A stretch of DNA of 9,224 bases. Source: JBKQWK01 sp052139595 (GTDB lineage: Bacteria > Actinomycetota > Thermoleophilia > UBA2241). The notes under the pieces are model-generated. The model had not been told where the DNA came from. It made no database searches and saw nothing but the letters and a program-made list of their open reading frames with translations. Below are positions 1-6,403 of the stretch, piece by piece. Position 1 is the stretch's first letter; every line of letters starts with the position of its first letter. Both the position numbers and the translations under genes were made by a program. The stretch spans positions 1-9,224 of the forward strand of contig JBKQWK010000099.1 of the NCBI GenBank assembly GCA_052139595.1, read 5' to 3'.

Positions 1-620
1 TGCTGAAAAGCCGAAAGCTTGTCGAGCGCCGCCTGTAGAACGATGCGATCTTCGATCGGCAGACTGAACGACTGCGCGTGCAGCGAGCGCAGCCGTGACG
101 TATCGATGTGCAGGTCTGGCTCGTCGCCGCCCGCCGGCTCGCTCTGACCGTGCAGGTCGACGCGGGCGTAGAGGCTCATGACCTCGAGAATGCCCTCGGG
201 AGCGATGTTGACGCGCGCCGCCAGCTCGTGCAGCTCGGCTGGCCGGCCGAGTTCACGCAGCAGCTCCCGGCTGGCCGTCTCGATCTGCGCATAGACGCGC
301 TTGACCCAGCGCGGCTGGCGCATGAGCAGGGTATCGCGCAGGTGGTGACGTAGTTCGCCATCGACGACGGCGGCGGCATAGGTGGCAAAACGTACGCCGC
401 GCTCGCCATCGAAGCGCTGCGCCGCCTTGATGAGGCCGATGTTGGCCACCTGCAGCAGGTCTTCGTAGGGCTCGTCAGCGTAGGCGAAGCGCTTGAGGAT
501 GTGATGCAGCAGGCGCTGGTTGGCACGCACGATCTGGTCGAGCACGGCCACGTCACGGTTCGCGGCATACTCGGCGACGAGCTGCTCGTTGCTTACGGTT
601 ACGCTCGTTTTGCCGCTCAA
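1..620 (-). CDS. SigB/SigF-type sigma-70 family factor, 3' end outside window
   Basis: This is an alternative sigma factor that would direct RNA polymerase to a specific promoter set. About 206 residues are visible. Region 2 spans about 28-98: RANQRLLHHILKRFA, then DLLQVANIGLIKAAQRFD (54-71) and FATYAAAVVDGELRHHLRD (78-96), matching the core-binding and -10 recognition pattern of SigB/SigF/SigG proteins. Region 3 spans about 107-150 with ELGRPAELHELAARVNIAPEGI. The start of region 4 (IEDRIVLQAALDKLSAFQ) reaches the left edge. The likely start is TTG at 620-618; the pilC TAG stop is in the same frame just two codons upstream, so nothing earlier is possible. GTG codons 24 and 26 would cut into the normal N terminus. 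No clear Shine-Dalgarno is present, so coupling to pilC is likely. Which regulon it serves cannot be told. Whether an anti-sigma factor follows is outside the window. Confidence 0.9.
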   Translation of the reverse strand, partial: MSGKTSVTVSNEQLVAEYAANRDVAVLDQIVRANQRLLHHILKRFAYADEPYEDLLQVANIGLIKAAQRFDGERGVRFATYAAAVVDGELRHHLRDTLLMRQPRWVKRVYAQIETASRELLRELGRPAELHELAARVNIAPEGILEVMSLYARVDLHGQSEPAGGDEPDLHIDTSRLRSLHAQSFSLPIEDRIVLQAALDKLSAFQ

Positions 621-626
621 TGCAAG

Positions 627-1847
627 CTACTTGACCAGGTTCATCATGTCGAAGATCGGCAGATACATCGAGATGACGACCGTGCCGACGATGGCACCGA
701 CGCCAAGCATCATGATCGGCTCGATGATCGAGGTGAGCGCCTTGACGCTGGCATTGACCTCGTCTTCGTAGAAGTCGGCGATCTTGCCCAGCATCGCGTC
801 GAGGGAGCCTGTCTCTTCACCAACCGAAATCATCTGCGTGACCATGGCCGGGAAGATGCTCACTTTCTCGAGCGGCGCGGTCATCGACTGGCCTTCCTTG
901 ATGCTCTGCTGCACATCGACCATGGCGCGCTCGATGACGGTGTTGCCGGCTGCCTGGCCGGTGATCTCGATCGCCTGCAGAATCGGCACGCCGCTGCTGA
1001 CAAGCGTGCCCAGGGTGCGCGAGAAACGCGAGACGGCGAGCTTCTGCACGACGCCGCCGACGCCCATCGGCAACTTCAGTTTGGTTCTGTCCCAGAGAAA
1101 CGTGCCGGCGTCAGTGCGCTTGAAACGGCGCAGCCCATAGACGAGGGCGATGATCACGGCGAGGACGATGAGGCCACGCCAGCTCTTGATCGTATTGGAG
1201 ATGGCGATCATGGCGCGCGTGAGAGCGGGCAGCTTGGCGTTACCAAGACTTTTATAAATGCCAGCGAAGATCGGGATGAGAAAGAGCACCATGCCGATCA
1301 TGACGATGATCGCAAACGAGGCGATGACGCTCGGATAGACCATCGCCGACTTGACCGAGCGGCGGATGCTGTCGTCTTTTTCGAGCTGTGTCGCTAGACG
1401 ATTGAGAACTTCATCGAGAATACCGCCGGTCTCGCCAGCACGCACCATGCTCACGTAGAGCTTGCTGAAGATCTTGGGGTGCTTCTCGAGGGCGTCCGAG
1501 AGACTTATGCCAGCCTCGACGTCGTTCTTGATCGCGCTGATGACCTTGGTCAGCTTCTTGTTCGGTGTCTGCTCCTCGAGCACATAGAGACAGCGCAACA
1601 TGGAGAGACCCGAGTTGACCATGGTCGCAAATTGACGCGAGAAGACAGTCAGATCCTTAGCCTTGACGCGCTGGAAGGGCGCCATGATATCGACCTGCGC
1701 CAAGCTCTCTTTCTTCTCGTTGATGTCGAGAACGATGAGGCCCTTGTTGCGCAGGGCAGCGCTGATCTCGGCTTTCGTGCCGCCGTCGAGCACCCCGATC
1801 GCTTGCACGCCCTGGGCGTCAAGCGCCTTATAGGCGAACGTCGCCAT
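627..1847 (-). CDS. pilC: Type IV pilus inner-membrane platform protein PilC
   Basis: PilC/GspF proteins form the membrane platform on which the PilB and PilT motors turn. The 406-residue product is the standard family length. It starts MATFAYKALDAQGVQAIGVL, typical of PilC. Two T2SSF repeats are visible, about 67-190 (DLTVFSRQFATMVNSGLSML) and 270-392 (LAVSRFSRTLGTLVSSGVPIL), each with the characteristic GE(E)TG motif: RAGETGGILDEVL at 136-148 and SVGEETGSLDAML at 341-353. Membrane spans lie at about 172-197, 222-240 and 372-397, ending YLPIFDMMNLVK as in many homologues. The ATG at 1847 has GGAGGT in front. A 221-base structured spacer separates it from pilT, unlike the tight junctions elsewhere in the block. 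The sigma factor gene follows after 6 bases, in the same frame. Confidence 0.97.
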   Translation of the reverse strand: MATFAYKALDAQGVQAIGVLDGGTKAEISAALRNKGLIVLDINEKKESLAQVDIMAPFQRVKAKDLTVFSRQFATMVNSGLSMLRCLYVLEEQTPNKKLTKVISAIKNDVEAGISLSDALEKHPKIFSKLYVSMVRAGETGGILDEVLNRLATQLEKDDSIRRSVKSAMVYPSVIASFAIIVMIGMVLFLIPIFAGIYKSLGNAKLPALTRAMIAISNTIKSWRGLIVLAVIIALVYGLRRFKRTDAGTFLWDRTKLKLPMGVGGVVQKLAVSRFSRTLGTLVSSGVPILQAIEITGQAAGNTVIERAMVDVQQSIKEGQSMTAPLEKVSIFPAMVTQMISVGEETGSLDAMLGKIADFYEDEVNASVKALTSIIEPIMMLGVGAIVGTVVISMYLPIFDMMNLVK

Positions 1848-1850
1848 GTG

Positions 1851-1856
1851 ACCTCC
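1851..1856 (-). promoter_or_regulatory. Ribosome binding site of pilC
   Basis: GGAGGT on the minus strand lies three bases before the ATG at 1847-1845. It decides the pilC start over the longer open frame that reaches 2036, whose extra residues are basic and unlike the family. Confidence 0.85.
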
Positions 1857-1939
1857 GAACCGTTCTGGCCCGTGCCAACCGGTGCTTACCGGCAGCCCAG
1901 CCCTTACCTCTCTCCTGCCTCTTCTGTTCTTCGTTCTGC

Positions 1940-1976
1940 TTGGTCTCTTCTCGATCTTTTCGACAAGAGAGACCAA
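1940..1976 (-). other. Inverted repeat (hairpin) in the pilT-pilC spacer
   Basis: Plus-strand TTGGTCTCT at 1940-1948 is matched exactly by AGAGACCAA at 1968-1976. An inner TCGA/TCGA pair (1951-1954 with 1960-1963) closes a 5-base loop, with a 2/4 asymmetric internal loop between the stems, about 13 base pairs in all. It lies about 90 bases before the pilC ATG. The following transcript is purine-rich without a U-run, so a terminator is unlikely. An operator or an RNA structure affecting pilC expression is possible. Confidence 0.6.
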
Positions 1977-1993
1977 TCCTTTAGGCGTTGGCA

Positions 1994-2101
1994 GCCGGCC
2001 ACGCCGGCGGCCCGGCGACCGGCCTCGCGGCCTCACCCGTCACGCCGGCGAATCGCCGGCCCGCTTGCTTACCTGGCAGCCGCGCCGGCGGCCACGCCGG
2101 C
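1994..2101 (-). repeat. Array of GCCGGC-based stem-loops at the pilT 3' end and in the pilT-pilC spacer
   Basis: GCCGGC occurs six times in 108 bases (plus-strand starts 1994, 2003, 2044, 2055, 2084, 2096), as three inverted pairs. Pair 2084-2101 has a 6-base stem and lies in the last pilT codons. Pair 2044-2060 has a 7-8 base perfect stem, 8 bases past the pilT stop. Pair 1994-2008 has a 6-base stem. Between the last two, 2021-2032 can fold as GGCC-GCGA-GGCC with a GNRA-type loop. No T-run follows any stem, so a rho-independent terminator is not supported. The array resembles REP-type mRNA-stabilising or attenuating structures; its function is unknown. Confidence 0.7.
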
Positions 2102-3157
2102 CGTCATTGGCAGCAGCCGCTTGAGGCCCTCGCGATCGTGGGCACGATTCAGCGCCAGCTCCTGAGTGATCATGCCGCGGCGCACGAGATCGGCCAGCGA
2201 TGCGTCCATCGTCTGCATGCCGTACTGGGCGCCGGTCTGCATAACAGAGTAGATCTGGTGCGTCTTGCCTTCGCGAATGAGGTTGCGAACGGCCGCGGTT
2301 GGTATGAGTATCTCGCAGGCGACGCAGCGGCCGCGACCGTCGCGGGTCGGCAGCAGCTGCTGCGTGCAGACACCCATGAGGGTCGTCGAGAGCTGCACGC
2401 GAATCTGTTCTTGCTGGTGCGGCGGGAACACATCGATGATGCGGTCGATCGTCTGCGGAGCGTCTTGCGTGTGCAGGGTCGCGAACACCAGGTGCCCGGT
2501 CTCGGCTGCCGTCAGCGCCGTCGACATTGTCTCGGTGTCGCGCATTTCGCCGACCAGAATCACATCCGGGTCCTGACGCAGCACGCTCTTGAGGGCGCGA
2601 TTGAAGCTCTTGGTGTCGGCCCCGACCTCGCGCTGATTGATCATGCACTTCTTGTGGTGATGGAGAAACTCGAGCGGATCTTCGATCGTCATGATGTGCT
2701 CGGAGCGCGTCTCGTTGATCGCGTCGATCATCGCCGCCAGCGTCGTCGACTTGCCCGAGCCTGTGGGTCCGGTGATGACGACGAAACCACGCGGCTTGCG
2801 CGTGAGATCGTGCAGCTGCTGGGGCAGACCCAGATCTTCGAGCCGCTTGATCTCGACCGGGATGAGACGAAACGCCGCCCCGATGCTGTTGCGCTGAAAG
2901 TAGGCGTTGACGCGAAACCGCGCCCGCCCGGGCACCGAGTACGAGAAGTCGATCTCCCACTCGTTCTCGAGCCGCTGCCGCTGCTCTTGCGAGAGAATGC
3001 TGTAGACGAGTTCACGCGTGTCGTTCGAATTGAGCGGCGGGTAATCGAGCCGCTCGAGGAGCCCGTTGATACGGATGATCGGCGGCGCCCCAACCGAAAG
3101 ATGCAGGTCGCTAGCGTCGCGCTCCAGAACTTCGAGCAGGATGTCGACCAGGTCCAT
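2069..3157 (-). CDS. pilT: Type IV pilus retraction ATPase PilT
   Basis: PilT is the hexameric ATPase that depolymerises pili and powers twitching motility and DNA uptake. The product has 362 residues, typical of PilT. It starts with the N-terminal pattern DLVDILLEVLERDASDLHLS (2-21). Walker A GPTGSGKST lies at 130-138, Asp box IMTIEDPLEF at 155-164, Walker B DPDVILVGEMRD at 196-207, His box TGHLVFATLHT at 220-230, and the PilT-specific AIRNLIRE-like motif AAVRNLIREGK at 288-298. That last motif and the lack of a tetracysteine zinc site separate it from PilB. I prefer the ATG at 3157, with GAGG eight bases upstream, over the GTG at 3163, which sits almost on the same purine block. The gene follows pilB after 24 bases. 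The C terminus ends in an alanine-rich tail (MTAGVAAGAAAR) whose DNA joins the hairpin-rich spacer. Confidence 0.97.
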   Translation of the reverse strand: MDLVDILLEVLERDASDLHLSVGAPPIIRINGLLERLDYPPLNSNDTRELVYSILSQEQRQRLENEWEIDFSYSVPGRARFRVNAYFQRNSIGAAFRLIPVEIKRLEDLGLPQQLHDLTRKPRGFVVITGPTGSGKSTTLAAMIDAINETRSEHIMTIEDPLEFLHHHKKCMINQREVGADTKSFNRALKSVLRQDPDVILVGEMRDTETMSTALTAAETGHLVFATLHTQDAPQTIDRIIDVFPPHQQEQIRVQLSTTLMGVCTQQLLPTRDGRGRCVACEILIPTAAVRNLIREGKTHQIYSVMQTGAQYGMQTMDASLADLVRRGMITQELALNRAHDREGLKRLLPMTAGVAAGAAAR

Positions 3158-3181
3158 CGTCACTTCCTCTTCGCTATGTTG

Positions 3182-5320
3182 TTAAATGATGACCCGAGCG
3201 ATCTCTTCAACTGAGGTCAACCCGAGCAAGACTTTGTCGAGACCATCTTCGCGCAGCGTCTTCATGCCCTCGGCCACCGCTACACGCGAGATCTCGTCGG
3301 CGCTTTTGCGCTCCACGGTCAGGCGCCGTATAGCTTCGCTGACAATCATCACTTCGTAAAGGCCGAGACGCCCTTTGTAACCGGTGCCATTACAGCGGTT
3401 GCAACCTTTGGCGCGATACAGAGTTACGTCATCCCGGTCCTGCACCTCGGCGGGAAAGTCGTTCTTGCGCAGCATCTCTTTGCTGGCTACGTAAGGTTCT
3501 TTGCAGACAGGGCACAGGCGCCGCGCCAGCCGCTGAGCGAGCACACAGTCGACCGCCGACGAGGTCAGGAAGGGCTCGATGCCCATCTCGGTGAGGCGCG
3601 ACAGCGCCCCCGGCGCGTCGTTGGTATGCAGCGTGCTGAGCACGAGGTGGCCGGTTAGCGCCGACTCAACGGCGATAACGGCCGTGTCACGGTCGCGAAT
3701 CTCGCCGACCATGACGATGTCGGGGTCACTGCGCAAGATTGAGCGCAAGGCAGCGGCAAAGGTCAGACCCGCCTTGAGGTTGACCTGCACCTGGTTGATA
3801 CCCGGCAGACGATACTCGACCGGGTCCTCGACGGTGATGATGTTCTTTTCACTCGAGTTGAGAATGTTGAGGGCGGCGTAGAGCGTCGTCGACTTGCCCG
3901 AGCCGGTCGGTCCGGTGACGAGGATGGCGCCATACGGCTTGGTGAACGAGCGGCGAAAACGCTTCAGCGCCTTCTCGGCGAAACCGAGTTCTTCGAGGTT
4001 GAGCATGACGTTGGATTTGTCGAGCAGGCGCATGACGACTTTCTCGCCGTATACCGTCGGCAACGTGGCAACACGCATGTCGATCGGCTTACCGCCAACG
4101 ACGAGGCCGATGCGCCCGTCCTGCGGCACTCGGCGCTCGGCGATATCGAGATCGGCCATGATCTTGAGGCGCGAGATGACACCGTTCTGCATGCGCCGCG
4201 GCACCGACATCACCTCGTGCAGCACACCGTCAATGCGAAAGCGCACGATCAGCTCTTTGGCCTGCGGCTCAAAGTGGATGTCACTGGCGCCATCGTCAAC
4301 CGACTGGGCGATCACCGAGTTTATCAGCCTGACGATCGGCGCCTCATCGGTGGCATCGCGAATGTCCTTTATCTGATCGTCAAGGTCGATCTCCTGGTCC
4401 CTATGCGAGTCGACCGAATCGTCGAGGCGATGCATCTTGGCGATAGCGCCAAAAACATCTTCTTCGCTGGCAATGGCCGGCAGAATATCGTAGCCGGTCA
4501 TGATGCGCAGATCCTCGAGAGCGAGCAGGTTTTGCGGATCGACCATGGCGACCAGCAGCGTCGATTCATCAACGAACTTGACCGGCACCGCACCGTAGCG
4601 GCGGGCCAGTTTGTCGCTGATGAGACCAGCCGCAGCGCGTTCTATCGGCGTCTCCGTGAGGTCAAGAAAAACGACGCCGAATTTCGCCGCCAGCGCTCTG
4701 CTCAGGTCGAGTTCATTGACGATGCCGTCCTCAACCAGCAACTGACCGAGACGTTTGTGCGTCTCTTTCTGCTTGGCAATCGTCGCGTCGATTTGCTCGG
4801 CGGTGGCCAGGTGCATCTCGACCAGAATCTCACCGAGGCGCAGTTTCGAAGCGCGCCGGCGCGAAATGCTGCCGTCATCCGCCTGTCTGTCGCCGTTGCC
4901 GTCCCCGTTGCCATTGCCGTTCCCATTGCCATTACCGTGGCCGCGGCCGTTACCGTTGTCACCGGCACTGTCTGCGTTGATGACAGCGGTACGGAGCACG
5001 TCGGCGTCGCTCAGTCCCAGGTCATCACCGTCTGCGCCGTTCAGATCGTGATCGGGCAACGGAATCTCGATACGTAGCCCAACGAAGTCGTCTGCCGCCG
5101 CCAGAGCCTCCAGCGGATCGTCGCCGAGCGCGGCCGTCTTAGCGACGGCATCATCACTCTTACGTGCCGGATCAACCACCGAGTTCAGCTCTCCTCTCTG
5201 CTCACTCTTCGACGCCGCGCCCAAACCAGTAGCCGTGTGCCGGCGCCTTGATTCCTTGGCCGCAGCGCCATTGCCTACGCGCCGCGACGGTTTGCTCTGC
5301 TCGTCATCGTGTGACTGCAC
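3182..5320 (-). CDS. pilB: Type IV pilus extension ATPase PilB (GspE/PilB family)
   Basis: PilB is the cytoplasmic hexameric ATPase that drives pilin polymerisation on the PilC platform. The 712-residue product is longer than the usual 560-580. Residues 1-155 are a polar low-complexity extension with an Asn-Gly tract at 121-144. The MshEN/GspE-N domain spans about 158-290, starting LRLGEILVEMHLATAEQID. The ATPase core follows: EAPIVRLINSVIAQSVDDGASDIHFEP (326-352, region), Walker A GPTGSGKST 470-478, Asp box ITVEDPVEY 495-503, Walker B DPDIVMVGEIRD 532-543, His box TGHLVLSTLHT 556-566, and the zinc ligands CPVC 603-606 and CNRC 640-643. All catalytic motifs are intact. The start is a GTG, the first possible codon after an in-frame TGA, inside the aroE 3' end. 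No good Shine-Dalgarno precedes it, so coupling to aroE translation is likely. GspE of a type II secretion system is the alternative; the adjacent pilT argues for pili. Confidence 0.96.
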   Translation of the reverse strand: MQSHDDEQSKPSRRVGNGAAAKESRRRHTATGLGAASKSEQRGELNSVVDPARKSDDAVAKTAALGDDPLEALAAADDFVGLRIEIPLPDHDLNGADGDDLGLSDADVLRTAVINADSAGDNGNGRGHGNGNGNGNGNGDGNGDRQADDGSISRRRASKLRLGEILVEMHLATAEQIDATIAKQKETHKRLGQLLVEDGIVNELDLSRALAAKFGVVFLDLTETPIERAAAGLISDKLARRYGAVPVKFVDESTLLVAMVDPQNLLALEDLRIMTGYDILPAIASEEDVFGAIAKMHRLDDSVDSHRDQEIDLDDQIKDIRDATDEAPIVRLINSVIAQSVDDGASDIHFEPQAKELIVRFRIDGVLHEVMSVPRRMQNGVISRLKIMADLDIAERRVPQDGRIGLVVGGKPIDMRVATLPTVYGEKVVMRLLDKSNVMLNLEELGFAEKALKRFRRSFTKPYGAILVTGPTGSGKSTTLYAALNILNSSEKNIITVEDPVEYRLPGINQVQVNLKAGLTFAAALRSILRSDPDIVMVGEIRDRDTAVIAVESALTGHLVLSTLHTNDAPGALSRLTEMGIEPFLTSSAVDCVLAQRLARRLCPVCKEPYVASKEMLRKNDFPAEVQDRDDVTLYRAKGCNRCNGTGYKGRLGLYEVMIVSEAIRRLTVERKSADEISRVAVAEGMKTLREDGLDKVLLGLTSVEEIARVII
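4889..4960. repeat. Low-complexity Asn-Gly repeat tract in pilB
   Basis: These bases carry imperfect hexamers of the type GGNAAC/GGCAAT on the minus strand. They encode alternating Gly and Asn with some Asp, Arg and His (PilB residues 121-144), for example HGNGNGNGNGNGDGNGD. Synonymous variation between units is visible. The tract separates the polar N-terminal extension from the MshEN domain and is probably a flexible linker that can change length in steps of two residues. Confidence 0.85.
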
Positions 5321-6212
5321 TGCGCATCACATCCACGGGCGCGACCACTCCAGTCCACAGCTCGAACGCCGCCGCGGCCTGCCACACCAGTATGGAGAGC
5401 CCATCGACCGCCCGGGCGCCCCGTTTACGCGCCTGCACGATCAAGGGTGTAGGCCGCCTGCCGTAGACAACATCGCACACGACGTGGTCTTCGCGTACAT
5501 TATCGACAACTACGGCCGGCACTTTACTGGCACCTTGCATGCCCAGGCTGGTGGCGTTGACAAGCACCGCTGCGGCGGCGACGTGCGCCGCCGCAAGGGC
5601 GGCCAGCGGCAGTGAGCGCGCCGTGACTCCGGGCGCCGCCGCGCGCGCCACGGCGACAACTTCGTCCGCCGCGGCCGGAGTGCGATTCACCACCGTCAGA
5701 TCGGCGCCGGCGCGAGCCAGCCACACGGCCGCTGCCCGCGCCACACCGCCGGCGCCGAGCAGCAGCACCGGCCGGCCGCTCAGCGCTGTCGATTGATCAC
5801 GCGGCGTTGCCGGCCGGCCGCTCAGCGCTGTCCGTGCGTCGTGCAGGGTGGCCGGCGCGGCTTCTAGCACAGCCCGGCCGAAACCGTCAATATCGGTGTT
5901 GTGGCCCTGCGAGCGCCCCTCACGAATGACGATCGTGTTCACGGCTCCGGCCAGACGAGCGTCGTCGTCAAGCTCATCCAGGTACGACACGACGGCGCGT
6001 TTATGTGGCACCGTGACGTTGGCTCCCCAGAGGCCAAGCGCCGCTAGACCGCGCACTGCGGTGGCAACGCCATCCGGCGCCACCGGCAGCGGCACATAGA
6101 CATAGTCGAGCGAGAGCGCCGCGAAAGCGGCATTGTGCAATGCCGGCGACAACGAGTGGCCGACCGGCCAGCCGATGATGCCGATTACACGCGTCGTGCC
6201 GCTGATAGACAG
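5304..6212 (-). CDS. aroE: Shikimate dehydrogenase, probable CTG start
   Basis: AroE reduces 3-dehydroshikimate to shikimate with NADPH, the fourth step of the shikimate pathway. From the CTG at 6212 the protein is 302 residues; family members are usually about 270-290. It starts SISGTTRVIGIIGWPVGHSLSP, where the SLS at 20-22 binds shikimate. NVTVPHK (65-71, catalytic K71), GAVNTI (89-94), HNTDIDGFG (104-112, catalytic D107), the dinucleotide loop GAGGVARA (153-160), NRT (176-178) and NATSLGM (219-225) follow. Between the two domains (about 120-148) sits an extra stretch with TALSGRP twice, caused by a 42-base spaced DNA repeat. Many AroE proteins begin with ISGKT shortly after the initiator, which supports the CTG start. 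The alternative TTG at 6386 would add 58 atypical residues. The 3' end overlaps pilB by 17 bases. Confidence 0.93.
   Translation of the reverse strand: MSISGTTRVIGIIGWPVGHSLSPALHNAAFAALSLDYVYVPLPVAPDGVATAVRGLAALGLWGANVTVPHKRAVVSYLDELDDDARLAGAVNTIVIREGRSQGHNTDIDGFGRAVLEAAPATLHDARTALSGRPATPRDQSTALSGRPVLLLGAGGVARAAAVWLARAGADLTVVNRTPAAADEVVAVARAAAPGVTARSLPLAALAAAHVAAAAVLVNATSLGMQGASKVPAVVVDNVREDHVVCDVVYGRRPTPLIVQARKRGARAVDGLSILVWQAAAAFELWTGVVAPVDVMRSAVTR
5768..5832. repeat. Exact 23-base direct repeat, 42-base period, inside aroE
   Basis: Plus-strand bases 5768-5790 and 5810-5832 are identical over 23 bases (each begins CCGGCCGGCC and contains the palindrome AGCGCT). Nineteen unrelated bases separate them. 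The 42-base period keeps the frame and gives two copies of TALSGRP at residues 128-134 and 142-148, in the linker just before the NADP-binding domain. It looks like an in-frame duplication or a small inserted repeat. Confidence 0.85.
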
Positions 6213-6403
6213 GTAACCCCTCCCCGTTCGTGACGCTGCCTTCTTCGTCGCGCTGCCCGCTTCGCCTGCACGTCTGCCGCTGCCGTGGCGCCCATTGCGG
6301 CCACGATCAGGCCGTCGGCGTATCAGCGCGGTGTCGACGATGGCGGCGGCAAGGCCGGCGCCATCGTCTCGGTGCGGCGGTCGCAAGGCCGGGGCCGCGC
6401 TTC
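6213..6403 (-). other. 191-base spacer between mltG and aroE
   Basis: No gene with a ribosome binding site was found here. The aroE frame stays open through it up to a TTG at 6386, but the encoded sequence is arginine-, glycine- and alanine-rich without family similarity, and that TTG has no Shine-Dalgarno sequence. A CCGGCCTTGC decamer occurs twice, about 40 bases apart. No clear -35/-10 pair and no stem followed by a T-run was seen. The last bases contain the strong ribosome binding site of aroE. Confidence 0.6.
6217..6225 (-). promoter_or_regulatory. Strong ribosome binding site that fixes a CTG start for aroE
   Basis: On the minus strand the purine block GGGGAGGGG contains GGAGG at 6223-6219. 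Six bases follow before the CTG codon at 6212-6210, which is ideal spacing. No ATG, GTG or TTG in the aroE frame is suitably placed, which is why this site decides the start. Confidence 0.75.

Noticed and set aside
501..1397. Plus-strand open frame of 298 codons opposite pilC and the sigma gene
   Set aside because: It spans two clearly real minus-strand genes and has an antisense-type Asp/His/Arg composition.
1848..2036. N-terminal extension of PilC up to 2036
   Set aside because: The extra residues are arginine-rich and unlike PilC, and GGAGGT lies just before the ATG at 1847.
1994..2060. Rho-independent terminator after pilT
   Set aside because: The stems are strong but no T-run follows on the transcript strand, and pilC continues in the same direction.
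1848..2068. Cyclic-di-GMP riboswitch in front of pilC
   Set aside because: It would fit a pilus gene, but I could not find the conserved core elements of GEMM-type riboswitches in the spacer.
2040..2960. Minus-strand open frame in another phase of pilT
   Set aside because: It overlaps PilT almost wholly and has an Arg/Asp/Ala-skewed sequence without motifs.
1988..3214. Plus-strand open frame of 408 codons opposite pilT
   Set aside because: The opposite strand encodes a complete, motif-perfect PilT; the antisense product has no recognisable domain.
4889..4960. CRISPR-like or minisatellite array
   Set aside because: The units are imperfect hexamers without spacers and are fully explained as Gly-Asn codons of pilB.
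6213..6386. N-terminal extension of AroE from the TTG at 6386
   Set aside because: It has no ribosome binding site and a basic, unconserved sequence, while a strong site precedes the CTG at 6212.
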